Shown: one piece after another, positions 8,905-16,649 of the stretch
Layout of the letters: each line of letters begins with the position of its first letter
How positions within the stretch are numbered: the first letter of the stretch is position 1
Origin: Maridesulfovibrio sp050916235
GTDB lineage: Bacteria; Desulfobacterota; Desulfovibrionia; Desulfovibrionales; Desulfovibrionaceae
DNA: 64,000 nt
Reading direction: 5' to 3'
Assembly (NCBI RefSeq): GCF_050916235.1
Contig: NZ_CP104854.1
Span: 62,001 to 126,000 of the forward strand
The notes under the pieces: model-generated
Told to the model about the DNA's origin: nothing
The model's input: only the letters and a program-made list of their open reading frames with translations
Databases searched by the model: none
Position numbers and translations under genes: made by a program

Positions 8905-10024
8905 ATGCTTCAATTTTCAGACCTCAGATCCAAGGCTCAGGAGAGCATCGAAAAATTCGAAACCCTCTGGGGGCGTCTTTGACCATGCTCAGAGCAGAGA
9001 ACGTCTTGATGAAATTGAACACAATCTCAGCAAGCCCGGAGCATGGGACAAGCCCGATGAACTGACTCCGGTACTGCGAGAGAAGGCTGTACTTGAAGAG
9101 AAAGTAAACTCTTACGAAGAACTCTCCACAACCCGAGACGATGTCGAAGAATGGCTGATGATGGCCGGAGAAGAACAGGAACAGGAAATTCTCGAAGCAC
9201 TTGCCGACAATGTGGAAAAGCTTACCCGGCTGGTAGAACAGACCGAACTGGCAACCCTGCTGTCAGGTCCTGAAGACAAGAGCACCGCAATCCTTGAAAT
9301 CCATCCCGGTGCGGGCGGACTTGAATCACAGGATTGGGCGGAAATGCTCCTGCGCATGTATCTGCGCTGGTGCGACAAGAGAAACTGGAAAACCAGCTAT
9401 CTTGATTACCAGCCGGATGACGAAGCCGGAATCAAGAGCGTTACCCTGCGTGTCGAGGGGCTCTATGCGTACGGTTTCCTCAAAGGAGAAGCCGGTATCC
9501 ACAGACTCATACGAATTTCTCCATATGATTCCTCGGGCAGACGGCATACTTCCTTTGCATCGGTTGACGTATATCCTGAAATTTCTCAGGACATAGAAAT
9601 CGATGTAAAAGACGAAGACCTCAGAATTGATGTTTTTCGTGCATCAGGACCAGGCGGCCAGCATGTCAACAAGACGAACTCGGCTGTCCGCATCACTCAC
9701 CTGCCTACAAACATAGTTGTTCAGTGCCAGAACGAGAAGTCGCAGCTCAAGAACAAGGAAACCGCCATGAAAATCCTTAAATCGCGACTCTATGAGCAGG
9801 AACTAAAAAGGCAGGAAGAAAGCAAAAAGGCAGACTATGCCACCAAGGACTCAATCGCCTGGGGCAGCCAGATTAAAACATATACACTGCAACCTTACCG
9901 ACTGGTCAAAGACCACCGCTGCGGAGCGGAAGACGGCAATGTCGAGGCTGTTCTCGACGGAGAGCTGGACGGTCTGATCAGAAACTTCATGCTCCACGCA
10001 TACGGCGGAGAAAATGAGCGCTGA
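8905..10024 (+). CDS. prfB: Peptide chain release factor 2 (programmed +1 frameshift)
   Basis: RF2 ends translation at UGA and UAA. The gene is read as 8905-8979 joined to 8981-10024, giving 372 residues. Codons 1-25 (starting MLQFSDLR) end at an in-frame TGA (8980-8982); a +1 shift at CTT-TGA-C continues into the main frame with DHAQSRERLDEIE. The GGQ motif is in SGPGGQHVNKT. The stop-recognition tripeptide reads SPY (in RISPYDSSGRRHTSF) rather than the common SPF. Without the shift only a 25-residue peptide is made, which is the classical autoregulation. The last 11 nt overlap the downstream GGDEF gene. Confidence 0.95.
8967..8985 (+). promoter_or_regulatory. prfB: RF2 programmed frameshift site
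   Basis: The segment CTGGGGGCGTCTTTGACC has the G-rich Shine-Dalgarno-like stretch (GGGGG) 3 nt ahead of the slippery CTT, followed by TGA and C. TGAC is the poor terminator context known from other prfB genes. When RF2 is scarce, the ribosome slips +1 on CTT-T. Confidence 0.93.
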
Positions 10025-10865
10025 ATACATCGCTAAAAACGAGGCCAGCCTTCTGGAAGAACTATTTTCGGTGCGTGAACGCTTCTGCAATGAAAGCGAA
10101 GCATGCACCACCCAGGACTGCCCGGAGGGACTGGCCGTCCTGCGAGTCTGCCCCGGCATGACACTGGAAGCCTGGGAAATTCTGGCTGAACGCCACGGCC
10201 TGAACGACTGGCTTACACTGCCGCTGGACAGAAACGCAACTCCACACCTGAGACATGTGCAGCAGGTGCTTGAAGAGCTCTCCTTCAAGACCGAGCACGA
10301 CCCACTGACAGGCCTTTCCAACCGCAGGGTTTTCGAAAGGGTCCTTGATCAGGAAATGGAACGGTCGCGCCGGAACAAAACTCCCATGAGCCTTGCAATT
10401 CTCGACATCGACAATTTCAAGTCAATCAACGATACATGGGGGCATCTGAAAGGGGACGAAGTCCTCATTGACTTTGCAGAAATGCTTTCGCACAGCTCCC
10501 GCCGATACGATCTCGTGGCTCGCATCGGAGGAGAAGAGTTTGCAGTCATTTTCTCCGGTGTTGGAATATTCAAGGCACAGCAGTTGGTGCAACGTCTGCT
10601 GGAAAACACAAGGTTGCTCAGTTTCTCGACTCCTGACAGTAAAAACAAATTTTCCGTCACCTGCTCCGCCGGTCTTGTTGCATACAAAGGGCTGGTGGAA
10701 AGCAGCATGAACAACATTATCGACAAGGCCGACAAGGCACTCTACGAAGCCAAAAAAACCGGAAAGGACAAAGTCTGCACCGCGGAAGTCCTGGATTTCA
10801 GTGCTGTAAACAAGGAGACCCTTGTTCACGCCAATGAGAAAAAATTTTTATTCACGGGAAATTAA
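10014..10865 (+). CDS. GGDEF-domain diguanylate cyclase
   Basis: A 283-residue soluble protein. Residues about 1-90 are an uncharacterised N-terminal region with several cysteines (C25, C31, C36, C46); the GGDEF domain spans about 91-262. The active site is GGEEF (172-176), with DIDNFKSINDTWGH upstream, and an inhibitory I-site RxxD is present (RRYD, 163-166, five residues before GGEEF). So it should make c-di-GMP from two GTP and be product inhibited. No membrane segment or named sensor domain is seen. It overlaps prfB by 11 nt, which suggests translational coupling. Confidence 0.9.
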   Translation: MSAEYIAKNEASLLEELFSVRERFCNESEACTTQDCPEGLAVLRVCPGMTLEAWEILAERHGLNDWLTLPLDRNATPHLRHVQQVLEELSFKTEHDPLTGLSNRRVFERVLDQEMERSRRNKTPMSLAILDIDNFKSINDTWGHLKGDEVLIDFAEMLSHSSRRYDLVARIGGEEFAVIFSGVGIFKAQQLVQRLLENTRLLSFSTPDSKNKFSVTCSAGLVAYKGLVESSMNNIIDKADKALYEAKKTGKDKVCTAEVLDFSAVNKETLVHANEKKFLFTGN

Positions 10866-10880
10866 AGGATATATTCAGCC

Positions 10881-11705
10881 ATGATCAATGCCAACAAAAC
10901 AATGAGCCTTGCCATTATGAGCGGTAAAGGCGGCGTGGGTAAAACCAACCTTTCCCTGAACCTTTCCTACGCACTCAACACCGGCGGCAACAGTCTGCTG
11001 CTCATGGATTGCGACCTTGGGCTGGCCAACCTGGACGTTCTGCTCGGCATTTCGCCTGAAAGCAACATGCAGGATCTGCTGATCAGCGGAGCCAAGCCTT
11101 CCGATATTGTTATCCCGGTTGAGCCGGGGCGCAAGTTCGACATACTGCCCGCAGCTTCCGGAGTACCGGAACTTGTCGAAATGGACGAAGATATGCAGGA
11201 GATGCTTTTCAGCAAGATTACCGAGCTGGTAAGCAGCTATCAGTTTCTGGTCCTTGACCTTGGAGCCGGTATAAACGGAACCGTACTGTCCTTTGCATCC
11301 ATGGTACACGCCCGCATTGTGGTTATAACACCGGAACCGACATCACTGACCGACAGCTACGCCCTGATCAAGGTGTTGAATTCACAGCACGGAGTCAGCG
11401 ATTTCCATATTGTGGTCAATCAGGCCGATTCCGCTAAGGAAGCAAAGCAGACCTTTGACCGCCTAAATATGGCCTGCGAAAAATTCCTGAATATTCAGTT
11501 GAAAAATATGGGTTTTGTGCGCTATGATCCGACCGTAACCGAAGCGGTTCGGAGGCAGATACCTTTCATCAAGTATGCTCCCAAATCTGATGCCAGCCGG
11601 GATATCCTGAATATCGCGGTCAAAATTCAGAAAATGCGTATGGACAATATGGGCAGACTGGCTGAAAGACCTGTCATAAAAAAATTTCCCACTCTGGCCG
11701 ACTAA
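10881..11705 (+). CDS. MinD/ParA-family ATPase, FlhG-like
   Basis: A 274-residue P-loop ATPase with the deviant Walker A motif SGKGGVGKTNLS, the switch segment DCDLGLANLDVLLG and VVNQAD. The family includes MinD (cell division), FlhG/YlxH (flagellar number and placement) and ParA. The short C terminus lacks a clear MinD amphipathic helix, and the DLGLANLDVLLG wording is typical of FlhG, so FlhG-like is preferred, but no flhF or flagellar gene is next to it. It lies 15 nt after the GGDEF gene and is probably in the same transcript. Confidence 0.8.
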   Translation: MINANKTMSLAIMSGKGGVGKTNLSLNLSYALNTGGNSLLLMDCDLGLANLDVLLGISPESNMQDLLISGAKPSDIVIPVEPGRKFDILPAASGVPELVEMDEDMQEMLFSKITELVSSYQFLVLDLGAGINGTVLSFASMVHARIVVITPEPTSLTDSYALIKVLNSQHGVSDFHIVVNQADSAKEAKQTFDRLNMACEKFLNIQLKNMGFVRYDPTVTEAVRRQIPFIKYAPKSDASRDILNIAVKIQKMRMDNMGRLAERPVIKKFPTLAD

Positions 11706-11713
11706 TTACTTGA

Positions 11714-11732
11714 CGAAAAGGGAAGCTTTTCG
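11714..11732 (+). terminator. Possible terminator or hairpin before the HU-type gene
   Basis: CGAAAAG (11714-11720) and CTTTTCG (11726-11732) form a 7-bp perfect stem with a GGAAG loop. No long T run follows, so it may only attenuate. Confidence 0.35.
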
Positions 11733-11798
11733 GCATGGTTGTATTAGTAATAGTAAAACACCAGCGTGCCATACAGAAAAACGACGCGGGAGAGAAGA

Positions 11799-12074
11799 AT
11801 GAACAAAAGCGAACTGATCAAGAATCTTGCTGAAGAGAAAGGGTTGCATGTTGATGAGTCAGCAGAAATTGTAGATGCGTTTGTCGACGCCATCAAAGAA
11901 GCCCTTATTCGTGGAGATCGTGTTGAAATCAGAGGTTTCGGCAGCTTCAAGATGAAAGGCTACAAAGGTTACACCGGTCGCAACCCCAAGACCGGCGATG
12001 TCGTGGATGTTACTCCCAAAAAACTGCCCTTTTTCCGCCCCGGCAAAGAGCTGAAAGAATATCTGAACGCTTAA
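11799..12074 (+). CDS. HU/IHF-family DNA-binding protein
   Basis: A 91-residue nucleoid protein of the bacterial histone-like family. It opens MNKSELIKNLAEEKG and carries the DNA-arm motif GFGSFKMKGYKGYTGRNPKTG followed by PKKLPFFRPGKELKEYLN, close to HU/IHF consensus. Such proteins act as dimers that bend DNA. The start at ATG 11799 (GGGAGAGAAG upstream) is preferred over an in-frame codon at 11766 because the family begins here. Its stop overlaps the start of the next gene (TAATG), which points to coupled translation. Confidence 0.9.
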   Translation: MNKSELIKNLAEEKGLHVDESAEIVDAFVDAIKEALIRGDRVEIRGFGSFKMKGYKGYTGRNPKTGDVVDVTPKKLPFFRPGKELKEYLNA

Positions 12075-12964
12075 TGCGCCTTTTCATATTAGCTTTTCTA
12101 ATCCTTGCCGGTATCTGGGCTCCGTTAAACGCTCATGCCGGCAAGGATGTGTTGTTGTCTATTGCCAACACTGCCAACACCTTCGGAACAGTAAACCCCT
12201 GCCCAACCTGAGGAAACAAGACGCTTGGCGGACTGGCCCGGCGGGCCGGATATATTGAGGATCTACGTACGACCCTCAAAAACAAGGTGCTTGTTCTTGG
12301 CGGTGCATATGAATTTTTGCCGACTTCAGGCGAACATCTCCCTGAAAAAAAACAAAATGCTCTGGTCGAGGCTTTCCAAATCATCGATTATGATTTAGGA
12401 ATTCTCAGCCCTGCTGAATACGAGTTTCTCAAGAATTCCAAACTCGGAATTCCCGATAAATGGATCTGCGACCTGGAAGAAAAAGTGGTCCCCCAGGAAC
12501 TTCCGGATGGGAAAAAGGCTGTAATCATCATACTGCCCAATCTGGAAAAAGGTTCCGATGAAATTCCTGCGGATCTTCTTGAACATGCAGCAAAGCTGTT
12601 CAAAAAGCACAAGGAGTCATCAGACCTTGTAATTGCGATGAGCTCCTGGGGTTATTTCAGGGAAAAGAAATTTCTCGGCTCACCCGAAATCACCGAAGAC
12701 TGCCCGGATATACTGCTGGGTAGCGGTGACGGTCCGGGTATGACCGGGAGTCTTGTCGCTCAAGGCAGGACACTGTGGGTACGCAGCTACCCCACCGGCA
12801 AGGCTGTCAACAGGATCGACGTTATGCAATATCCAGTACGCGATCCCGGATTCAAATGGACATCCGGAGAGAGCATCAGATGGTTCTTGCAGACACTGAC
12901 GGATAAAACCCGGGAAGACCCCAAGATAGCCACGCTGCTGACTGGTATAGTGGACGATAAGTAA
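12074..12964 (+). CDS. UshA-like selenoprotein (in-frame TGA read as Sec)
   Basis: The frame from ATG 12074 to 12964 (296 residues) has one internal TGA at 12209-12211. Both sides read as one protein: residues 1-22 are a signal peptide ending AHA, then KDVLLSIANTANTFGTVNPCPT, the TGA, then GNKTLGGLARRAGYIEDL. Position 46 thus forms C43-P-T-U46, a CxxU redox-type motif, and a hairpin fitting a bacterial SECIS lies at 12233-12249. This agrees with the UshA-like (seleno)protein family described from Deltaproteobacteria, distant relatives of the 5'-nucleotidase/metallophosphatase UshA; enzymatic activity is not known. A truncated protein starting at ATG 12287 would lack the signal peptide and the conserved N terminus. 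Confidence 0.88.
12212..12249 (+). promoter_or_regulatory. Predicted bacterial SECIS element
   Basis: Directly after the TGA, CTGGCCC (12233-12239) pairs with GGGCCGG (12243-12249) around a GGC loop, with one G-U. The loop begins with G, 28 nt from the TGA, inside the 16-37 nt range expected for SelB recognition. It sits inside the coding sequence, as bacterial SECIS elements do. Confidence 0.8.
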
Positions 12965-12986
12965 TAGGACAAATTGGAGGCAAACA

Positions 12987-13865
12987 ATGACTTTCCAAGG
13001 AGCATTCACTGCTCTTGTCACTCCGTTCAAGAACGGGGAGATTGATCAGGACGCGTATCGCGAACTGATCGAGTGGCAGATCGAACAGGGGATCGACGGT
13101 CTGGTTCCATGCGGAACAACCGGCGAAGCGGCAACATTGACTCATGAAGAACAAGGTGAGGTCATCAGAATCTGTGTCGAGCAGACCAAGGGACGTGTCC
13201 CGGTCATTGCTGGCGCGGGTTCAAACAATACTAAAGAAGCCGTAAACCTTACTCTGCTTGCTAAACAGGCAGGCGCAGACGCCACCCTCCAGATTACCCC
13301 CTATTACAATAAACCGACTCCGGCAGGATTACTCGCGCACTTCAAAGCTCTGTCTGAAGAAGCATCAATGCCCTTCATTCTGTACAACGTGCCCGGCAGA
13401 ACCGGACTCAATGCCACACCAGAGACCATTGCAAGAATCGCCAACGAGGTCTCTGATGTTATCGGCGTAAAAGAAGCGACAGGAAATCTCGGACAGGTTT
13501 CAGATGTTATCGAACAATGTCCCGAAGGATTTACCGTTCTTTCCGGCGATGATTTCACTGTGCTTCCCCTGCTTTCACTTGGCGGACACGGCGTAATTTC
13601 CGTTGTTTCCAACATAATGCCCGCTGACATGGCAGGCATGTGTGCAGCCTTCCGCGCCGGCGATATGAAAAAAGCCCAGGAACTGCACTTCAAGATGCAG
13701 CCGGTAAACAGAGTGATGTTCGTTGAAACCAACCCCATTCCCGTAAAGACTTCTCTCGGAATGATGGGTAAATTCGAGACCTCCTTCAGACTTCCGCTCG
13801 TTCACCTTGAGCCGGAAAGCAGAATCAAACTGGAAACAGTGCTTAAAGAAAACGGTCTTATCTAG
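12987..13865 (+). CDS. dapA: 4-hydroxy-tetrahydrodipicolinate synthase
   Basis: A 292-residue lyase of the NAL/DapA family that condenses pyruvate with aspartate semialdehyde, the first step of the diaminopimelate/lysine branch. Family marks: GTTGEAATLTHEE, the YYNKPTPAGLL tyrosine region, PFILYNVPGRTG and the Schiff-base lysine in GVKEATGNL. Start at ATG 12987 with TTGGAGG upstream. It follows the selenoprotein gene by 22 nt and ends in a strong terminator. Confidence 0.96.
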   Translation: MTFQGAFTALVTPFKNGEIDQDAYRELIEWQIEQGIDGLVPCGTTGEAATLTHEEQGEVIRICVEQTKGRVPVIAGAGSNNTKEAVNLTLLAKQAGADATLQITPYYNKPTPAGLLAHFKALSEEASMPFILYNVPGRTGLNATPETIARIANEVSDVIGVKEATGNLGQVSDVIEQCPEGFTVLSGDDFTVLPLLSLGGHGVISVVSNIMPADMAGMCAAFRAGDMKKAQELHFKMQPVNRVMFVETNPIPVKTSLGMMGKFETSFRLPLVHLEPESRIKLETVLKENGLI

Positions 13866-13889
13866 CCTGAATCCGACCCAGATAAATTT

Positions 13890-13919
13890 AAAGCCCGCAT
13901 AGAAATATGCGGGCTTTTT
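13890..13919 (+). terminator. Terminator after dapA
   Basis: AAAGCCCGCATA (13890-13901) and TATGCGGGCTTT (13906-13917) form a 12-bp perfect stem with a GAAA loop, then TT. Being A-rich on the other side, it can also stop the converging HD-domain gene. Confidence 0.92.
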
Positions 13920-13945
13920 CATAACAATATAACATCAAAAACCGT

Positions 13946-14500
13946 CTACTCCAGCCCGACTTCCGGCGCAATTCTGTCAATCGCTTCGATGGACATGGCA
14001 AAAAAATCACCCATATCAAGGCCTATTTTCTCACACTCGCCGATAATTTCACGGCTTACGCTGGCTGCAAATGCCTTTGATTTCATCTTTTTCTTAAGAC
14101 TTTTCGGAGTCATTCCCTTCATTTTTTCAGGACGCATAAGCGCGTTTGCGTGGATAAGACCTGTCACTGTTTCGCCGCAACGCAGGGCAAAATCAAAATC
14201 TGTCTGCGGGGGCACGCCTGTCATATCTCCGTTGTGGGCACGGATTGCCTGAATGGCTTCCTCAGGCAGTTTGCCCTCAAGCATTTCGGCAGAAACGAGC
14301 CCATGTTTTTCCGGCTGATCCGCAGTCTGTCCGTAATCAAGGTCATGCAGCAGCCCGGTGATGGACCATAGCTCAATATCCTGACCGAGTTTTTCCGCCA
14401 GTGCGCCAAGCACGACCTCGGATTCAAGGGAATGCTGGATAAGATTTTCTTCAGAAACATTTGCCTTGAGAAGCTCCAAAGCTTCATCACGTGAAATCAT
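13946..14500 (-). CDS. HD-domain hydrolase (HDIG type)
   Basis: A 184-residue soluble protein of the small HD phosphohydrolase group. The metal-binding HD pair is in LLHDLDYGQT, with HSLES earlier and IRAHNGD later supplying further His ligands. Related proteins (HDIG/YedJ-like) are usually annotated as HD domain proteins of unknown substrate, possibly nucleotide phosphohydrolases. The start is ATG at 14500 with GGAG 6 nt upstream; an in-frame extension to 14536 has no ribosome site. It lies downstream of the two ABC ATPase genes on the same strand. Confidence 0.8.
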   Translation of the reverse strand: MISRDEALELLKANVSEENLIQHSLESEVVLGALAEKLGQDIELWSITGLLHDLDYGQTADQPEKHGLVSAEMLEGKLPEEAIQAIRAHNGDMTGVPPQTDFDFALRCGETVTGLIHANALMRPEKMKGMTPKSLKKKMKSKAFAASVSREIIGECEKIGLDMGDFFAMSIEAIDRIAPEVGLE

Positions 14501-14557
14501 TTTCAACTCCTTTAAATTGTCTGACAGCTTGATCACACCCGAATTAACGGGATAAAA

Positions 14558-15514
14558 TTAATATAAATGACAGAAAACGTTCCGACCTTTGCCCATATCC
14601 CGCATTATCGGCCGCTCTTTGGAACATATTTCCATGACCATGGGGCAGCGCGGATGAAAAGGGCAGCCGGAAGGAGGCGAAATTGGGCTGGGCATTTCGC
14701 CGGAGATCGCCACCTCCTCAAATCTTACTGACGGGTCCGGAACCGGAACCGCGTCGAGCAGTATGCGCGTATACGGATGCAGCGGATCACGGTAAAGATC
14801 TTCGGTCGGCGACACTTCCATCAGCATGCCCAGATACATAACCGCAACCCTGTCACTTATATGACTGACTACTGAAAGGTCATGGGAAATGAAAACGTAA
14901 CTCAACCCGAATTCTTTCTGAATGGACTTCAGCAGATTGAGCACCTGCGCCTGCACCGAAACATCAAGGGCGGAGACCGGCTCATCACAGACAATCAGAT
15001 CCGGGTTCATGGCGATTGCCCGGGCAATCGCCACCCGCTGACGCTGTCCGCCGGAAAACTCATGAGGGTAACGCGTCGCATGCTCCGGGCGTAGTCCGAC
15101 CTGAACAAGAAGCTCGTCAACACGGGCTGCAATTTCTTTCCGGTTGCCTAAATTGTTTATCCTCATCCCTTCCGAAATAATGCTTCCGATCCGGTGCCTG
15201 GGGTTAAGCGATGAATATGGGTCCTGAAACACCATCTGGACCATGGTACCCAGTTCTGCAGCAGTCCACTGGTCAAGGGCTTTGCCCTTGAATATGATGG
15301 AACCTGAATCAGGTTTTTCCAGTCCGGTCAAGAGTCTGGCAAGGGTTGATTTGCCGCATCCGGATTCCCCCACCAGCCCAAGTGTCTCACCATCACCGAC
15401 ATGCAGGGTTATGCCATTGACAGCTTTTACAGTTGTCTTGGACAGAGAGAAAACACCGCGACTGACCGGGTATGTCCTTTTTACTTCGCTAAGTTCAATA
15501 ATATTTCTGTTCAT
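14558..15514 (-). CDS. Oligopeptide/dipeptide ABC transporter ATPase, OppF/DppF type
   Basis: A 318-residue ATPase with Walker A GESGCGKSTLARLL, Q-loop FQDPYSSLNPRHRIG, signature FSGGQRQRVAIARAI, Walker B DLIVCDEPVSALD and the C-terminal oligopeptide-type cysteine region (GCPFHPRCPMVMEIC), which in this family can hold a 4Fe-4S cluster. It powers uptake of peptides or nickel with an OppD partner. GGAAGG lies upstream of ATG 15514; a TTG one codon earlier is less likely. It is 15 nt downstream of the OppD-type gene. No permease or binding-protein gene is adjacent, so substrate is open. Confidence 0.9.
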   Translation of the reverse strand: MNRNIIELSEVKRTYPVSRGVFSLSKTTVKAVNGITLHVGDGETLGLVGESGCGKSTLARLLTGLEKPDSGSIIFKGKALDQWTAAELGTMVQMVFQDPYSSLNPRHRIGSIISEGMRINNLGNRKEIAARVDELLVQVGLRPEHATRYPHEFSGGQRQRVAIARAIAMNPDLIVCDEPVSALDVSVQAQVLNLLKSIQKEFGLSYVFISHDLSVVSHISDRVAVMYLGMLMEVSPTEDLYRDPLHPYTRILLDAVPVPDPSVRFEEVAISGEMPSPISPPSGCPFHPRCPMVMEICSKERPIMRDMGKGRNVFCHLY

Positions 15515-15529
15515 CAATCCTTCCTGCCA

Positions 15530-16492
15530 TTACGTATGCAGCCAGCAGCGTATCCGGCGTCCATCTCTTTCCAGCAGTTGCGGCTCCTGCTCCCTGCACA
15601 GATCAAAGGCATGACTGCAACGCGGGTGAAAACGGCACCCTGACGGAAGATTGGTCAAAGCAGGTACATTGCCCGGCACTGGGATCAGTTCTGCGCGACT
15701 GCCAAGCCGAGGAACAGAAGCAAGCAAACCATGCGTATACGGATGCAATGGTTCCTTGAACATGTCGCCAAGCAATGCGGACTCTACCACCTGCCCGGCA
15801 TACATGACCGCCACACGGGTCGCCACCCTCGCCACGACACCAAGGTCGTGGGTAATCAACAACAGTGAACCGTTCATGCGCTTCTTGAGGTCGTCAAGCA
15901 GGCGCAGAATCTGCGACTGGATGGTCACGTCAAGGGCGGTGGTGGGTTCGTCGGCAATCAGTATCTCCGGGGAACAGACCAAAGCCATGGCTATCATGAC
16001 CCTTTGACGCATTCCGCCGCTCAACTCATGAGGAAAGTTCTCCACCCTGCTCTGCGGATTGGTAATGCCTACCAGCTTCAAGGCCTCAATAGCAGCCTCC
16101 CTTGCTTCACGGGCATCCATTTTCTTGTGCAGACGCAAAGTCTCACTAATCTGATCACCAATCCTGAAGACCGGATTCAGTGAAGTCATGGGCTCCTGAA
16201 ATATCATGGAAAGCCGGTTTCCGCGGACTTTCTGCATCTCCTTATCATTTAACAGGAGAAGATCCTGCCCTCGGTACAGCACCTGCCCTTCGGTAATCCT
16301 GCCCGGGGGATCGGGAATCAGCCCCATTATAGAAAGAGCAAGAACCGTTTTTCCGCAGCCGGACTCACCGACAATAGCCAAAGTTTCTCCTTGCCCTAAG
16401 TCCAGACTGGCATTATCCACAGCCTTGACCACACCCGCATGGGTGGCAAAACAAGTGGTCAGATTCTTGATTTTTAAAATTGGTGCGGTCAT
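15530..16492 (-). CDS. Oligopeptide/dipeptide ABC transporter ATPase, OppD/DppD type
   Basis: A 320-residue ATPase, partner of the preceding OppF-type protein. Walker A GESGCGKTVLALS, Q-loop FQEPMTSLNPVFRIG, signature LSGGMRQRVMIAMAL, Walker B EILIADEPTTALD, and a C-terminal cysteine motif (GCRFHPRCSHAFDLC) typical of OppD/DppD. The start is ATG 16492 without a good ribosome site. It is the first gene of the minus-strand unit, divergent from trmFO. The permeases must be encoded elsewhere. Confidence 0.9.
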   Translation of the reverse strand: MTAPILKIKNLTTCFATHAGVVKAVDNASLDLGQGETLAIVGESGCGKTVLALSIMGLIPDPPGRITEGQVLYRGQDLLLLNDKEMQKVRGNRLSMIFQEPMTSLNPVFRIGDQISETLRLHKKMDAREAREAAIEALKLVGITNPQSRVENFPHELSGGMRQRVMIAMALVCSPEILIADEPTTALDVTIQSQILRLLDDLKKRMNGSLLLITHDLGVVARVATRVAVMYAGQVVESALLGDMFKEPLHPYTHGLLASVPRLGSRAELIPVPGNVPALTNLPSGCRFHPRCSHAFDLCREQEPQLLERDGRRIRCWLHT

Positions 16493-16649
16493 AAACGATA
16501 AACCGTGTCCGTAGGATGAATTAATTTGCTGCCTGACTGAGCAGGATACACCTTGTTGCTGATCTGGAAAAAGTATGCTGTTTCTGTATCTCTCAGCAAA
16601 GTAGTAATTGAGATAACTGAAAAATTCAATCGACTTTGGAGTGTGTCAA

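Noticed and set aside
8905..8982. prfB as a broken gene because of the stop at codon 26
   Set aside because: The CTT-TGA-C context with upstream G run is the standard RF2 frameshift signal, and the downstream frame is intact.
12287..12964. Shorter protein starting at ATG 12287
   Set aside because: It would drop the signal peptide and the conserved GGLARRAG segment; the frame upstream is open apart from one TGA with a SECIS-like hairpin.
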